A stretch of 64,000 bases of DNA, taken from NCBI GenBank assembly GCA_026225395.1, contig JAMFSR010000011.1, positions 1-64,000 on the forward strand. Reading direction: 5' to 3'. The position numbers and the translations under genes were made by a program. The notes beneath the pieces are model-generated. The model was not told where the DNA came from and made no database searches. It was given only the letters and a program-made list of their open reading frames with translations. Numbering within the stretch: position 1 is the stretch's first letter; each line of letters begins with the position of its first letter. Source of the DNA: Granulicella sapmiensis. GTDB taxonomy: Bacteria > Acidobacteriota > Terriglobia > Terriglobales > Acidobacteriaceae. Below are positions 53,239-62,211 of this stretch, in pieces.

Positions 53239-53483
53239 CCTATCCAGCATAAGCCAGATTTACGGCTGATATGGCACGTACATATCAACGAAACAAAAGA
53301 CTTCCCATCCGTTGGGGAGAACTTTTGGCATCAGTTTGTGTTACATCGAAACAGGATTGCTCCACGCCAGACGGCTATAAGATGGAGACGTAAGCTTTAT
53401 AACGTTTCCACCGGCGCTTGAGCCGGGATTAAAGTAAATCGGTCGGGTTTCTGAAGAACCTGGCCGCGGAGAACAGGCCCCGT

Positions 53484-54227
53484 ATGTCGCAGGATATGCA
53501 CTCTCAACCACTGGAGAACGCCGCCATCGACAGCCAGATGTATGCCCTTCCCGACGTTGGCATGGCCGCGTCAGTCGGCATGCCCCGCTATCTCAATGGT
53601 CCCCGTGCGACCTTTCGATATCGTGTCCTCAAGCGTGGCCTGGACGTCTCACTGGTCCTGCTTTTCTCGCCCTTGATCCTGCTTCTGGTCGCCATCATTG
53701 GCGCTGCCATTCGCCTCGGTTCGCCCGGTCCCATCTTCTTCTCGCACCGCCGCATCAGTCGCCACGGCGCCTTCTTTTCCATGTGGAAGTTCCGCACCAT
53801 GTCCACCAACTCTGTGCAGATTCTGGAAGACTACTTCGAGGCCCACCCCGAGGCCCGCTCCGAGTGGCGGAAGACCCACAAGCTCAAGAATGATCCCCGC
53901 GTTACCCCCATCGGCAACTTCCTGCGCAAAACATCGTTGGACGAGCTCCCGCAGCTCTGGAACGTCTTCACCGGCAGCATGAGCCTCGTCGGCCCTCGCC
54001 CCATCGTCGCCGCCGAAGTCGAAAAGTACGGCCCCTACTTCGCCGATTACTGCCTCGTAAAGCCCGGCCTTACCGGTCTCTGGCAAATCTCAGGCCGCAG
54101 CCACACCACCTACCCCGAACGTGTCCAGCTCGATAGCCGCTACGCTCACAACTGGAGCTTCCTCGGCGATATCCGCATCCTCTCCAAGACCTTCTCCTCG
54201 GTCGTCAACCAGGACGGCGCGTACTAA
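53484..54227 (+). CDS. Initiating sugar transferase (polyprenyl-phosphate phosphoglycosyl transferase)
   Basis: A 247-residue monotopic phosphoglycosyl transferase that places the first sugar-1-phosphate on undecaprenyl phosphate. N-terminal ~45 residues are variable; then the membrane helix near [46 protein letters not shown], the D-E catalytic pair in [31 protein letters not shown] and [14 protein letters not shown]. It lacks the large N-terminal membrane domain of WbaP-type enzymes. A 245-bp gap separates it from divergent rfbC. Confidence 0.93.
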   Translation: MSQDMHSQPLENAAIDSQMYALPDVGMAASVGMPRYLNGPRATFRYRVLKRGLDVSLVLLFSPLILLLVAIIGAAIRLGSPGPIFFSHRRISRHGAFFSMWKFRTMSTNSVQILEDYFEAHPEARSEWRKTHKLKNDPRVTPIGNFLRKTSLDELPQLWNVFTGSMSLVGPRPIVAAEVEKYGPYFADYCLVKPGLTGLWQISGRSHTTYPERVQLDSRYAHNWSFLGDIRILSKTFSSVVNQDGAY

Positions 54228-54252
54228 CAGCGCGTCCGGCTAGAATCGACCC

Positions 54253-55386
54253 ATGCAGCGCGGCAAACCGACCAACCGGCTCCTCGATTACTGGCTCGGC
54301 ACGCCCCTCCTCAATCTCCTCGCAACCTTCCGTCCGCGCCATAACCCACCTGCGGATTTCCAACGCATCGGCGTCCTCTGTTCGCCCGCCCTCGGCGACA
54401 CGCTGATCTTCTCCGGTCCACTGCAGGACCTTCGTGCAGCCTGCCCCGAAGCTCACATTACCCACATCTGCATGAAGCCCAACCTCGCCGCCGCCGAGAT
54501 CATCCCCGGCGCCGACGCCCGCCTGCTCATCAACCTCACCACTCCCGCCGCCACCATCAAGGCCATCCGCTCCCAACGCTTCGATCTCCTGCTCGATTTC
54601 TCCAGCTGGCAGCGCCTCACCGCCTTCTACACCCTGCTTTCGGGCGCAAAGTTCACCGTCGGCTTCCACTCGCCCGGACAGCACCGCAGCCGCGGCTACG
54701 ACCGCGTCGTCGACCACACCCGCGACCGCCACGAGCTCGAAAATCTCCGCGCCCTCCTGCCCGGCAGCGGCCTATTCCCGCATCTTTCCACCCTGCACGC
54801 CCCCGCCGTCACCATTCCCGCCGGCCCCGATCCTCTCGCCGACGAGCACGACGTCGTCCTCTTCCACCCCTGGGCCTCCGGCCAGAACTCCTGGCTGCGC
54901 GAGTGGGCCGAACCCAACTGGATCGCCCTGGCCCATCGCCTCGCCCGGCCTGGCACCCTCTTCGTCATCACCGGCGCTCCGTCCGACCTGCCCCGCACCG
55001 CCCCCTTCGTCGCCCTCATGCAGGCTGCCGGCCTTCGCTGCGCCCCGTTCATCAGCCCGGACGGCTTCATCTCCCTCACGCGCCTCATCCGCCGCGCCCG
55101 TCTCGTTGTCAGCGTCAACACCGGCGTCATGCACCTGGCCGCCATCGCCGGCGCTCCCACCGTCTCGCTCAACGGCCCTACCGCCGAGCACCGCTGGGGA
55201 GCCCGCGGTCTCCACGCCGCCAACGTCCAGCCCGCCGACGGCTCCGGCGGCTACCTCCATCTCGGCTTCGAGTTCAACGGCCAGCCCGAAGACATCATCA
55301 ACCGCATCACCGTCGACCAGGTAGCCGCCGCCTGCGCAGCTTTGGAAACTCCCGAATCTGCTCAAATCCCCGAGGCCGCACGCTGA
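54253..55386 (+). CDS. Glycosyltransferase family 9 protein
   Basis: A 377-residue GT-B enzyme. IGVLCSPALGDTLIFSGPL is the acceptor-domain start; the central part has DLLLDFSSWQRLTAFYTLLSG. The donor domain shows VLFHPWASGQNSWLREWAEPNW, FVITGAPSD, and the signature VVSVNTGVMHLAAIAGAPTVSLNGPT. It is related to, but clearly different from, the GT9 at 50977 (which has HDTGPLHLAG). It starts 26 bp after the sugar transferase and its stop shares a base with the next ATG. Confidence 0.9.
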   Translation: MQRGKPTNRLLDYWLGTPLLNLLATFRPRHNPPADFQRIGVLCSPALGDTLIFSGPLQDLRAACPEAHITHICMKPNLAAAEIIPGADARLLINLTTPAATIKAIRSQRFDLLLDFSSWQRLTAFYTLLSGAKFTVGFHSPGQHRSRGYDRVVDHTRDRHELENLRALLPGSGLFPHLSTLHAPAVTIPAGPDPLADEHDVVLFHPWASGQNSWLREWAEPNWIALAHRLARPGTLFVITGAPSDLPRTAPFVALMQAAGLRCAPFISPDGFISLTRLIRRARLVVSVNTGVMHLAAIAGAPTVSLNGPTAEHRWGARGLHAANVQPADGSGGYLHLGFEFNGQPEDIINRITVDQVAAACAALETPESAQIPEAAR

Positions 55387-55724
55387 TGCAGAACATGCGT
55401 GACTTCTTCCGCAGCAACCTCGGCCGCAGCCTGCGCGATATGTCCGAGTTCGACCGTCTCTCCGCTGCCTGGCCCGTTGCCTGCGGTTCCACACTTGCCA
55501 GCCGCGCGGAGCTCACCGAGCTCACTACCGAACGCGTGCTGCACCTCACGGTTGCCAGCCAGGAGTGGATGCTCCCCTTCCTGCAAATGCGCACGGCGCT
55601 TCAGAACGACCTCGCCCGTATCGCCTCCGTCCGCCTCACCGGGATACACTTTGAGGTAAAGGGAACGAAGAAGATATGGAACAAACAAACCCCGGCGTCG
55701 ACCTCAAAGAAGTCCGCCACGTAG
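55386..55724 (+). CDS. DUF721 (DciA-like) protein
   Basis: A 112-residue protein starting at ATG 55386 (TGATG overlap with the GT9 stop). The N-terminal helix MRDFFRSNLGRSLRDMSEF, then LSAAWPVACGSTLASRAELTELTTERVLHLTV and VASQEWMLPFLQMRTALQNDLAR match the DUF721 pattern: a W near residue 29, a hydrophobic strand and a QEW motif. DciA members load replicative helicase; whether this one does is unknown. The end overlaps gatC by 49 bp in another frame. Confidence 0.8.
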   Translation: MQNMRDFFRSNLGRSLRDMSEFDRLSAAWPVACGSTLASRAELTELTTERVLHLTVASQEWMLPFLQMRTALQNDLARIASVRLTGIHFEVKGTKKIWNKQTPASTSKKSAT

Positions 55725-56005
55725 CCGACCTCGCCAACCTCGAGCTCACGCCCGAAGAGCTCCCGCGCATGGCTCGCGACCTGAACTCGATTCTCGGCCA
55801 CATCGCAGAACTCAACCAGCTCGACACCAGGGACGTCCCCGCCATGGCGCAGGTCTCCGAAGCCCTCGGCCTCGAACCCGCAACCTCCGGCCAGACCCTC
55901 CGCCCCGATGCCATTCGCCCATCGGTCGATCGCAAGCTCGTCATGGCCGAGGCCCCCGAAACCGACGGCCGCTTCTTCAAAGTCCCCAAGGTCATCGAGC
56001 GCTAA
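55676..56005 (+). CDS. gatC: Asp/Glu-tRNA amidotransferase subunit C
   Basis: A 109-residue GatC that stabilises GatA in the GatCAB complex, which amidates misacylated Glu-tRNA(Gln) or Asp-tRNA(Asn). VRHVADLANLELTPEELPRMARDLNSILGHIAELNQLDT is typical, with a C-terminal region ending RFFKVPKVIER as expected. The start overlaps the upstream DUF721 gene; no good alternative. gatA follows after 112 bp, which contain a repeat. Confidence 0.95.
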   Translation: MEQTNPGVDLKEVRHVADLANLELTPEELPRMARDLNSILGHIAELNQLDTRDVPAMAQVSEALGLEPATSGQTLRPDAIRPSVDRKLVMAEAPETDGRFFKVPKVIER

Positions 56006-56020
56006 CCGCAACATGCCCGG

Positions 56021-56060
56021 GTGGCCCATTCATCGCGCGGCTCTTCGCGTGATGAGTGGG
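56021..56060. repeat. Dispersed repeat, family C, between gatC and gatA
   Basis: GGGTGGCCCATTCATCGCG (the G/C head begins at about 56019) pairs with CGCGTGATGAGTGGG (56046-56060) to form a hairpin. The arrangement equals the copy after glgP at 11604 and the shortened copy in the VOC gene at 50449. It lies inside the gatC-gatA transcript. Confidence 0.6.
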
Positions 56061-56117
56061 GAACACCAAAGCCCGCGCCACCACGAACCCGTGCCACCAC
56101 GAACAGGATCAGCAAGA

Positions 56118-57578
56118 ATGCCACCAGCAACCCTCAACCTCGAAACCCTCACCATCGCTGAAGCCCGCTCTGCCGTGCTCTCCGGCTCCGTCACCGCGTC
56201 CGCGCTGGCTGCCCAGCACTACGACCGCATAGCCGCCGTCGACCCCCAAATCAACAGCTTCCTCGCCCTCACCCGCGATCGCGCCATCCTCCAGGCCGCC
56301 AAGGTCGATCAAGCCGTGAAATCCGGTGACACCAGCACCCTCGGCCCGCTGGCCGGCGTTCCCATCGGTATCAAGGACGTCCTCGTCATGCAGAGCGCAC
56401 CCTCCACCGCCGGCTCGCTCATCCTCAAGGGCTACCATCCTCCCTACGACGCCACCGCGGTCGCCAAACTCGAAGCCGCCGGCGCCATCCTGCTGGGCAA
56501 GCTCAACTGCGACGAGTTCGCCATGGGCAGCTCCAACGAAAACTCCGCCTACGGCCCCGTCCACAACCCGCGCGCTCTCGACCGCGTCCCCGGCGGTTCG
56601 TCGGGCGGATCAGCAGCTTCAGTCGCCGCAGGCCTCTGTGTCGCTTCGCTCGGCACAGACACAGGCGGCTCCATCCGCCAGCCCGCAGCCTTCTGCGGCG
56701 TCGTCGGCGTTCTGCCCACCTACGGCCGCGTCTCCCGCTACGGCCTCATCGCCTTTGCCTCTTCGCTCGACCGCGTAGGCCCTTTCACGCGCTCGGTGGC
56801 GGATGCCGCCACGATGCTCGAAGTCCTCGCCGGCCCCGATACTCTCGACGCCACAGCTTCCACGCAGCCTGTCGCCAGCTACGCCACTGATGCCGCCAAG
56901 CCCGTCGCCGGTCTCAAGATCGGTGTCCCCGAAGAGTACTTCGGCGAAGGCCTCAACCCCGAAATCCGCGCCGCCATCGAGAAGTCGCTCGACGCGCTCA
57001 AAGCGCAGGGTTGCAGCATCCATAAAGTCTCGCTGCCGCACACCAAATACGCCGTGCCAACCTACTACGTCATCTGTACAGCCGAGGCTAGCAGCAACCT
57101 CTCCCGCATGGATGGTGTCCGCTTCGGTCTGCGCTCCGAGCACTCCAACACCCTCGCGAACATGTATCGCGAGTCACGCGACGAAGGCTTCGGCCCCGAG
57201 GTCAAGCGCCGCATCCTACTCGGCACCTACGTCCTCTCCGCCGGCTACTACGACGCCTACTACCGCAAAGCCCAGCAGGTCCGCACGCTGCTCACGCGCG
57301 ACTTTCTCACAGCCTTCGCTGAAGTCGACGCCATCGTCTGCCCGGTAACGCCCACGCCACCCTGGAAGCTCGGTGAAAAGACCGACGACCCCATCCAGAT
57401 GTACCTCGAAGACATTTACTCGGTCGCCGCTTCACTCGCCGGCATCTGCGGCATCAGCGTCCCCTGCGGCACGACGGCAGACGGCCTTCCTATCGGCGTA
57501 CAAATCCTCGCCAAACACTTCGACGAGTCCACCATGTTCCGCGTAGGCTCTGCCATAGAATCTGCCCAGCAATTCTAA
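56118..57578 (+). CDS. gatA: Asp/Glu-tRNA amidotransferase subunit A
   Basis: A 486-residue amidase-signature enzyme that releases ammonia from glutamine. The Ser-cisSer-Lys triad is K86 (VPIGIKDVL), S161 (VPGGSSGGSAA) and S185 (DTGGSIRQPA). FCGVVGVLPTYGRVSRYGLIAFASSLDRVGP is diagnostic of GatA. ATG 56118 is used; the open frame extends 70 codons upstream through the repeat and gatC. gatB is not within the window. Confidence 0.97.
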   Translation: MPPATLNLETLTIAEARSAVLSGSVTASALAAQHYDRIAAVDPQINSFLALTRDRAILQAAKVDQAVKSGDTSTLGPLAGVPIGIKDVLVMQSAPSTAGSLILKGYHPPYDATAVAKLEAAGAILLGKLNCDEFAMGSSNENSAYGPVHNPRALDRVPGGSSGGSAASVAAGLCVASLGTDTGGSIRQPAAFCGVVGVLPTYGRVSRYGLIAFASSLDRVGPFTRSVADAATMLEVLAGPDTLDATASTQPVASYATDAAKPVAGLKIGVPEEYFGEGLNPEIRAAIEKSLDALKAQGCSIHKVSLPHTKYAVPTYYVICTAEASSNLSRMDGVRFGLRSEHSNTLANMYRESRDEGFGPEVKRRILLGTYVLSAGYYDAYYRKAQQVRTLLTRDFLTAFAEVDAIVCPVTPTPPWKLGEKTDDPIQMYLEDIYSVAASLAGICGISVPCGTTADGLPIGVQILAKHFDESTMFRVGSAIESAQQF

Positions 57579-57629
57579 GCAGCCTGGAGCGATGAGGACA
57601 CCCACAATGTCCTCATCGCGACGCCTTAC

Positions 57630-57671
57630 TCTGCGCCCTTTGCGCTTTTCTCTGCGCCCTCTGCGTGAACG
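57630..57671. repeat. Dispersed repeat, family B (diverged copy)
   Basis: CTGCGCCCTTTGCGCTTTTC followed by TCTGCGCCCTCTGCGTGAACGC. The layout (two purine/pyrimidine half-motifs, each with TTTGCG or CTGCG) resembles the copies at 11821 and 52023. It lies downstream of gatA in the 111-bp gap before the convergent membrane-protein gene. Confidence 0.5.
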
Positions 57672-57689
57672 CTTTCGCCCGTGGCCGCA

Positions 57690-58112
57690 CTACATCCTCT
57701 CCCGCACCCACCACCCGCAGCAACTCACCACCGCCCAAACAAATCCCGCCACAGTCAGCACAATCCCCAAACCAAATCCCCGCGACAACCCCATCCAAAG
57801 CACCACCGCAAACCCAACCAATCCAAGCGCTCCTACCGAAGCCCCGGTAGCTTCGACTCCCGCTTCACCGCGAGCAGAAAGCACGCCTGTCTTCCCAGCC
57901 TCAGCTTCCCGCTCGCTCTTGTGCTTTTCCACCAGGCTCAGGCTCCCGGGAAAAATCCCCGGAAACGCCAGGAACAGCCCTCCCACTACCGGCCCGAATC
58001 TCTTGGAGATCAACGTCGCTACCACCGTGACCACGCCTCCAAACAGAAATCGCTTCGCATACTCCATCGGAGTCGTCGCGCGCAGCGATTTCGTCTGAAG
58101 CCCAAGCAGCAT
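57690..58112 (-). CDS. DUF3147-like small membrane protein
   Basis: A 140-residue protein with about four hydrophobic stretches and a charged loop (HKSEREAEAGK) after the first pair. The N-terminal part (FLFGGVVTVVATLISKRFGPVVGGLFLAFPG) resembles DUF3147 in its GP-GG-x-x-AFP pattern. ATG 58112 has GGAGGT six bases upstream, so it is preferred to earlier codons. It follows a smaller DUF3147-like gene by 4 nt, probably a two-gene operon. Confidence 0.7.
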   Translation of the reverse strand: MLLGLQTKSLRATTPMEYAKRFLFGGVVTVVATLISKRFGPVVGGLFLAFPGIFPGSLSLVEKHKSEREAEAGKTGVLSARGEAGVEATGASVGALGLVGFAVVLWMGLSRGFGLGIVLTVAGFVWAVVSCCGWWVRERM

Positions 58113-58116
58113 GCCT

Positions 58117-58458
58117 CTACCTCCGCAACCACACGGCCCACAAGCCGCCCGCAGTCCCAAACCAGACCAGCATCAACGCCGCGGCAGTCCACGCAGCCTT
58201 CGTCCGGAACCGGATCATCACAAAGCTCACAGCACATGCGTAGACGAAGAAAGCAATCGCGCCTGCAATCATCGACCGCGCTTCCACTGCAACGAATCCC
58301 GCACCATGCTTTTTCATAGTCAAAGCCACGGTAGCCAGCGCAATCGTCGGCGCTGCAGCAAACACGCCACCCAAGCTCTCGGGCTTCACCATATCGCCGA
58401 GCACGGCGAACAAGCTGACGACCACTCCACCAATCAAAAACCGAAGCAGCAAATCCAT
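58117..58458 (-). CDS. DUF3147 family small membrane protein
   Basis: A 113-residue protein with four hydrophobic helices. LLLRFLIGGVVVSLFAVLGDM, PESLGGVFAAAPTIALATVAL and the end WFGTAGGLWAVWLRR fit the DUF3147 pattern. Function unknown. ATG 58458 is preceded by AGGAG; TTG 58461 is an alternative. It is downstream of the inorganic pyrophosphatase gene by about 15 bp on the same strand, so possibly one transcript. Confidence 0.75.
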   Translation of the reverse strand: MDLLLRFLIGGVVVSLFAVLGDMVKPESLGGVFAAAPTIALATVALTMKKHGAGFVAVEARSMIAGAIAFFVYACAVSFVMIRFRTKAAWTAAALMLVWFGTAGGLWAVWLRR

Positions 58459-58473
58459 CAAGGCTCCTTCTTC

Positions 58474-59076
<603 letters not shown>

Positions 59077-59232
59077 TCCCAGCTCCTTATGCAGATCAAC
59101 ATTTTCGGCACTCTGTTACAGGACTGTGAATAAAGACTTCAGGTTGCCTAAGCGGTGGCTTCCCCCGGCATTCAGGCTCGCAATGTAGGTAACCGTTCAT
59201 AGCAAGCGTCCGCTCGTGAGAGTCTTAGGATC

Positions 59233-61254
59233 ATGCGTCTGTTTTCAGGAATTCTCATCGCTGCATCTATTCTTCCCGCAGCCGCGCAAACTCCTGCTTC
59301 GCCCATCACTGTTCAGCAATCCATCACCGTCACCGCTGACCGCGGCCTCGCCAATATCAACGACTCCGCCACGAGCACCGCCGTTCTCACCGGGCAGCAA
59401 CTCCAGCAATCCCCGGGGCTTACGCTCGACGACTCGCTCCACCAGGTTGCCGGCTTCCAACTCTTCCGCCGCACCAGCTCCTGGACGGCTAATCCCACCT
59501 CCGCCGGCGTCTCCCTTCGAGGCCTCGGCAGCACAGCCGCCAGCCGCACCCTCGTGATCAGCGACCAGGTTCCGCTCAGCGACCCCTTCGGCGCCTGGGT
59601 TCACTGGAACGAAACTCCCACGCTCGCCATCGACTACGTACAAATCCTGCGCGGCGGCGGTGCCGACCTCTATGGTTCTTCCGCGATCGGGGGCGTGGTC
59701 GACGTGGTCCCGCTTACCCCCACCAAACTCACCTTCGCCGCCGACACGTTCGGAGCCACCGAAAACACCGCCGCTGGCGACGCGCTCTTCACTACTGCCT
59801 CGCGCCATCTCGCAACACTCTCCGCCCTCAGCGTCCTCTCCACCGGCGGCTATGTCCCAACCGCACCCTCCGCACGAGGCACCGTCGATACTGTCTCGAA
59901 CGTAAGCAATCAAGCCGCCCGCACCGAGTTGCACATGCCGATGACTCCAACCCTTACGACGTTTCTGCGTGGCAATCTCCTCAACGAGGCGCGTGCCAAC
60001 GGAACGCCCGATCAAACCAACGGCACCCGCCTCTGGCGCTTCATCGGCGGCGCAGACTCCACCAACCCCTTTGCCATCATCGCTTTGCGCCTCTATGGTT
60101 TGCGCGAGTCTTACCGCCAGAGCTTTTCGTCGGTCGCCGCAAACCGCAACTCCGAAACCCTCACCAAGCTCCAGCATGTGCCGACGGACGAACTCGGTTT
60201 CGCCCTGCAGGGTTCACATGCTTTTCCGCACGCGGTCACTACTGGTCTTGGCCTTGATCTCCGCGATATACGCGCTACCGACGATGAAACTGCTACCCCA
60301 AGCTTCGTCACTACAAGCACTTCTGCTCGTCAGCGTGAAACCGGAGGCTATGCGGACGGGATATGGCAACCGAAGAATTGGTCGTTTTCGGGTTCGATTC
60401 GCGTGGACAGCTTCCGTACCTTCGACGCGCAGAAGACCGTTTCGAACGCTGCCACGATCACTCCCCAGCCCAATATTGCAGAGCTTGTCGCCAGCCCGCA
60501 TCTAGGCGTTGTCCGCTATCTCCCGCACGGTCTTGCACTTACGGGGACGGCCTACCGGGCGTTCCGTGGCCCGACGATGAATGAGCTCTACCGTACCGGG
60601 CAGGTTGGATCGCAGACGACGCTCGCGAATAACGCGCTGCTTGCCGAGCGCGCGACAGGTTTTGAGGGCGGTATTGAGCTCAGTGCGCGTGTGGCGCATG
60701 TGCGGGCAACGTACTTCTGGACGGAGGTTAATCGGCCTATTACTACAGTGCTTGTGACTGAGACTGCCACGACGCAAACGTTGCAGCGACAGAACTTAGG
60801 CCAGTTGCGCTCTGATGGCGCGATGCTGGAGGCGCAGACTGTGCGCTGGCATTCGCTTGATGCTGCGTTCAACTATCAGCTTTCTTTTGCTAGTGTTACG
60901 CGGTTCAACTCCAGTTCGCCGCTGCAAACCAGCCTTGTGGGCAACTGGTTGCCGGAGGTTCCGAGGGAGTCTTTTACGTCTGTGGTGAACTACACGGCGG
61001 CTCGAATCGCAGCGTTTCACTTGATTGCGAGCTATCAGGGACGGGAGTTTGACGATTCGGCTAACCAGTATATTTTGCATGGATATGCGCGGTTCGATGT
61101 AGCTGCGGAGCGGGGTTTAACGAAGCGTTTCTCGGTATTTGGAGGAGCGCAGAACGTGCTGAACCGGGCGATTGAGGCGGGGAAGACGCCGACGCCTACC
61201 CTGGCACCGCCGAGGCTGGTGCAGGGCGGATTGCGGTATCGATTTTCGCGCTGA
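59233..61254 (+). CDS. TonB-dependent outer-membrane receptor
   Basis: A 673-residue receptor with signal peptide (residues 1-19, cleavage near AAAQ). The plug domain is at about 28-165 (ITVTADRG, QQLQQSPGLTLDDSLHQVAGFQLFRRTS, VSLRGLGSTAASRTLVISDQVPLSDPFG, ILRGGGADLYGSSAIGGVVDV). A barrel of about 500 residues follows, ending in RLVQGGLRYRFSR. TonB-box-like residues are not obvious. The cargo is unknown. Third-position usage switches from C-rich to G/T-rich near 60,100-60,560, inside the gene. Confidence 0.92.
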   Translation: MRLFSGILIAASILPAAAQTPASPITVQQSITVTADRGLANINDSATSTAVLTGQQLQQSPGLTLDDSLHQVAGFQLFRRTSSWTANPTSAGVSLRGLGSTAASRTLVISDQVPLSDPFGAWVHWNETPTLAIDYVQILRGGGADLYGSSAIGGVVDVVPLTPTKLTFAADTFGATENTAAGDALFTTASRHLATLSALSVLSTGGYVPTAPSARGTVDTVSNVSNQAARTELHMPMTPTLTTFLRGNLLNEARANGTPDQTNGTRLWRFIGGADSTNPFAIIALRLYGLRESYRQSFSSVAANRNSETLTKLQHVPTDELGFALQGSHAFPHAVTTGLGLDLRDIRATDDETATPSFVTTSTSARQRETGGYADGIWQPKNWSFSGSIRVDSFRTFDAQKTVSNAATITPQPNIAELVASPHLGVVRYLPHGLALTGTAYRAFRGPTMNELYRTGQVGSQTTLANNALLAERATGFEGGIELSARVAHVRATYFWTEVNRPITTVLVTETATTQTLQRQNLGQLRSDGAMLEAQTVRWHSLDAAFNYQLSFASVTRFNSSSPLQTSLVGNWLPEVPRESFTSVVNYTAARIAAFHLIASYQGREFDDSANQYILHGYARFDVAAERGLTKRFSVFGGAQNVLNRAIEAGKTPTPTLAPPRLVQGGLRYRFSR

Positions 61255-61264
61255 GAGGCCGATT

Positions 61265-61307
61265 TCACCACAAATTTTGTTTACATTTCTATGGACGTTT
61301 GTGGTGA
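61265..61307 (+). terminator. Stem-loop after the TonB receptor gene
   Basis: A 10-bp perfect stem, TCACCACAAA (61265-61274) and TTTGTGGTGA (61298-61307), with a 23-base A/T-rich loop, followed by GTTTTAAC. It lies between the receptor stop at 61254 and the convergent methyltransferase stop at 61311, so it may end both transcripts. The large loop makes it only a moderate terminator. Confidence 0.5.
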
Positions 61308-61310
61308 GTT

Positions 61311-62144
61311 TTAACTTTTCGATGGAGAAAATCTCACCGTAGAAGGAGCCGTTTTTAGTCGCTCCACGACTAATCGGCCGAGTCCGGTATCGGTGACCTG
61401 CGCCTCGCCGGAGATCCGCTTCCACTCCTCGAAGGAGAGCGCCCGGCGGAAGGAGACGATGCCGTCCGCGGCGACCATCCTGTCGAGGGGAAGGACTCGG
61501 GTCATCCAGTCGAAGACGTATGCGGCACGCTGGCTGCGGCGCAGGTCGCTGACAGTCCAGCCGACTCGAGCGGTGGATTCGTTCCAGTGCAAGAGGCGGA
61601 CGATATTGTTGTCCGAGAGATGATGGGCGAGCAGGGAGCTGACTGCAACGTCCGCGGGGCGCTCCAATTGCGTTGAGAAGATGTCGCCTGTTAGCCAGGT
61701 GATGGTGCCTGCCGAAACGTGCTCGATGCGGTCGCAATCGCGGGCGAGGCGGGCGGCGTAGGGGTTTATGTCTATGCCTGTGAGGCGGAGGGGGACGCTG
61801 CGTTTGGCGGCCCAGCGGTAGATGGTGCGCAGGCCATCGCCGTGGCCGCAGCCTATGTCGACGATGTGCAGCGGTTCGTGATCTACGCCTGTGTGTTGCA
61901 GGACGCGGGTGAGAAATTGCAGGATTGGCCGATAGCCGCGTGTCCAGCGGTTCAGGCGCGCCAGGCTGAGTGCCGCCGAGCGATAGGCCTCGTAGGTGCA
62001 TGGGCCATCCATGAGTTCGCGCAGGGCGAACTCCCGGCGCGAAAAGTCCGGTGGGGATGCGGCCTCCGGTGTGCTTTCATGCGGCCATGGAGGTGGGGGC
62101 GCGCCTGTCTCCTCTGTCACTTGTGCGTCTAACTCATCAGTCAT
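61311..62144 (-). CDS. SAM-dependent methyltransferase
   Basis: A 277-residue protein. The first ~90 residues form a helical N-terminal part (FALRELMDGPCTYEAYRSAALSLARLNRW). The Rossmann SAM site is IVDIGCGHGDGLRTIYRW near residues 100-117, with the acidic residue after strand 2 in LRLTGIDINPYAA and ITWLTGDIF. It ends in a short C-terminal helix region with RRALSFEEWKRI. The substrate is unknown. The pattern resembles methyltransferases encoded beside type III polyketide synthases, but no such synthase is in the window. Confidence 0.85.
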   Translation of the reverse strand: MTDELDAQVTEETGAPPPPWPHESTPEAASPPDFSRREFALRELMDGPCTYEAYRSAALSLARLNRWTRGYRPILQFLTRVLQHTGVDHEPLHIVDIGCGHGDGLRTIYRWAAKRSVPLRLTGIDINPYAARLARDCDRIEHVSAGTITWLTGDIFSTQLERPADVAVSSLLAHHLSDNNIVRLLHWNESTARVGWTVSDLRRSQRAAYVFDWMTRVLPLDRMVAADGIVSFRRALSFEEWKRISGEAQVTDTGLGRLVVERLKTAPSTVRFSPSKS

Positions 62145-62211
62145 TGCATCTCAACCTATGGCACGTGCGTACTTCTTGTGAGTCCGCTGCTGGAGACGGC
62201 CCCTAACTCGC

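Noticed and set aside
59077..59232. A cobalamin riboswitch before the TonB receptor
   Set aside because: No B12-box-like conserved sequence was found in the 156-bp gap; the cargo of the receptor remains open.
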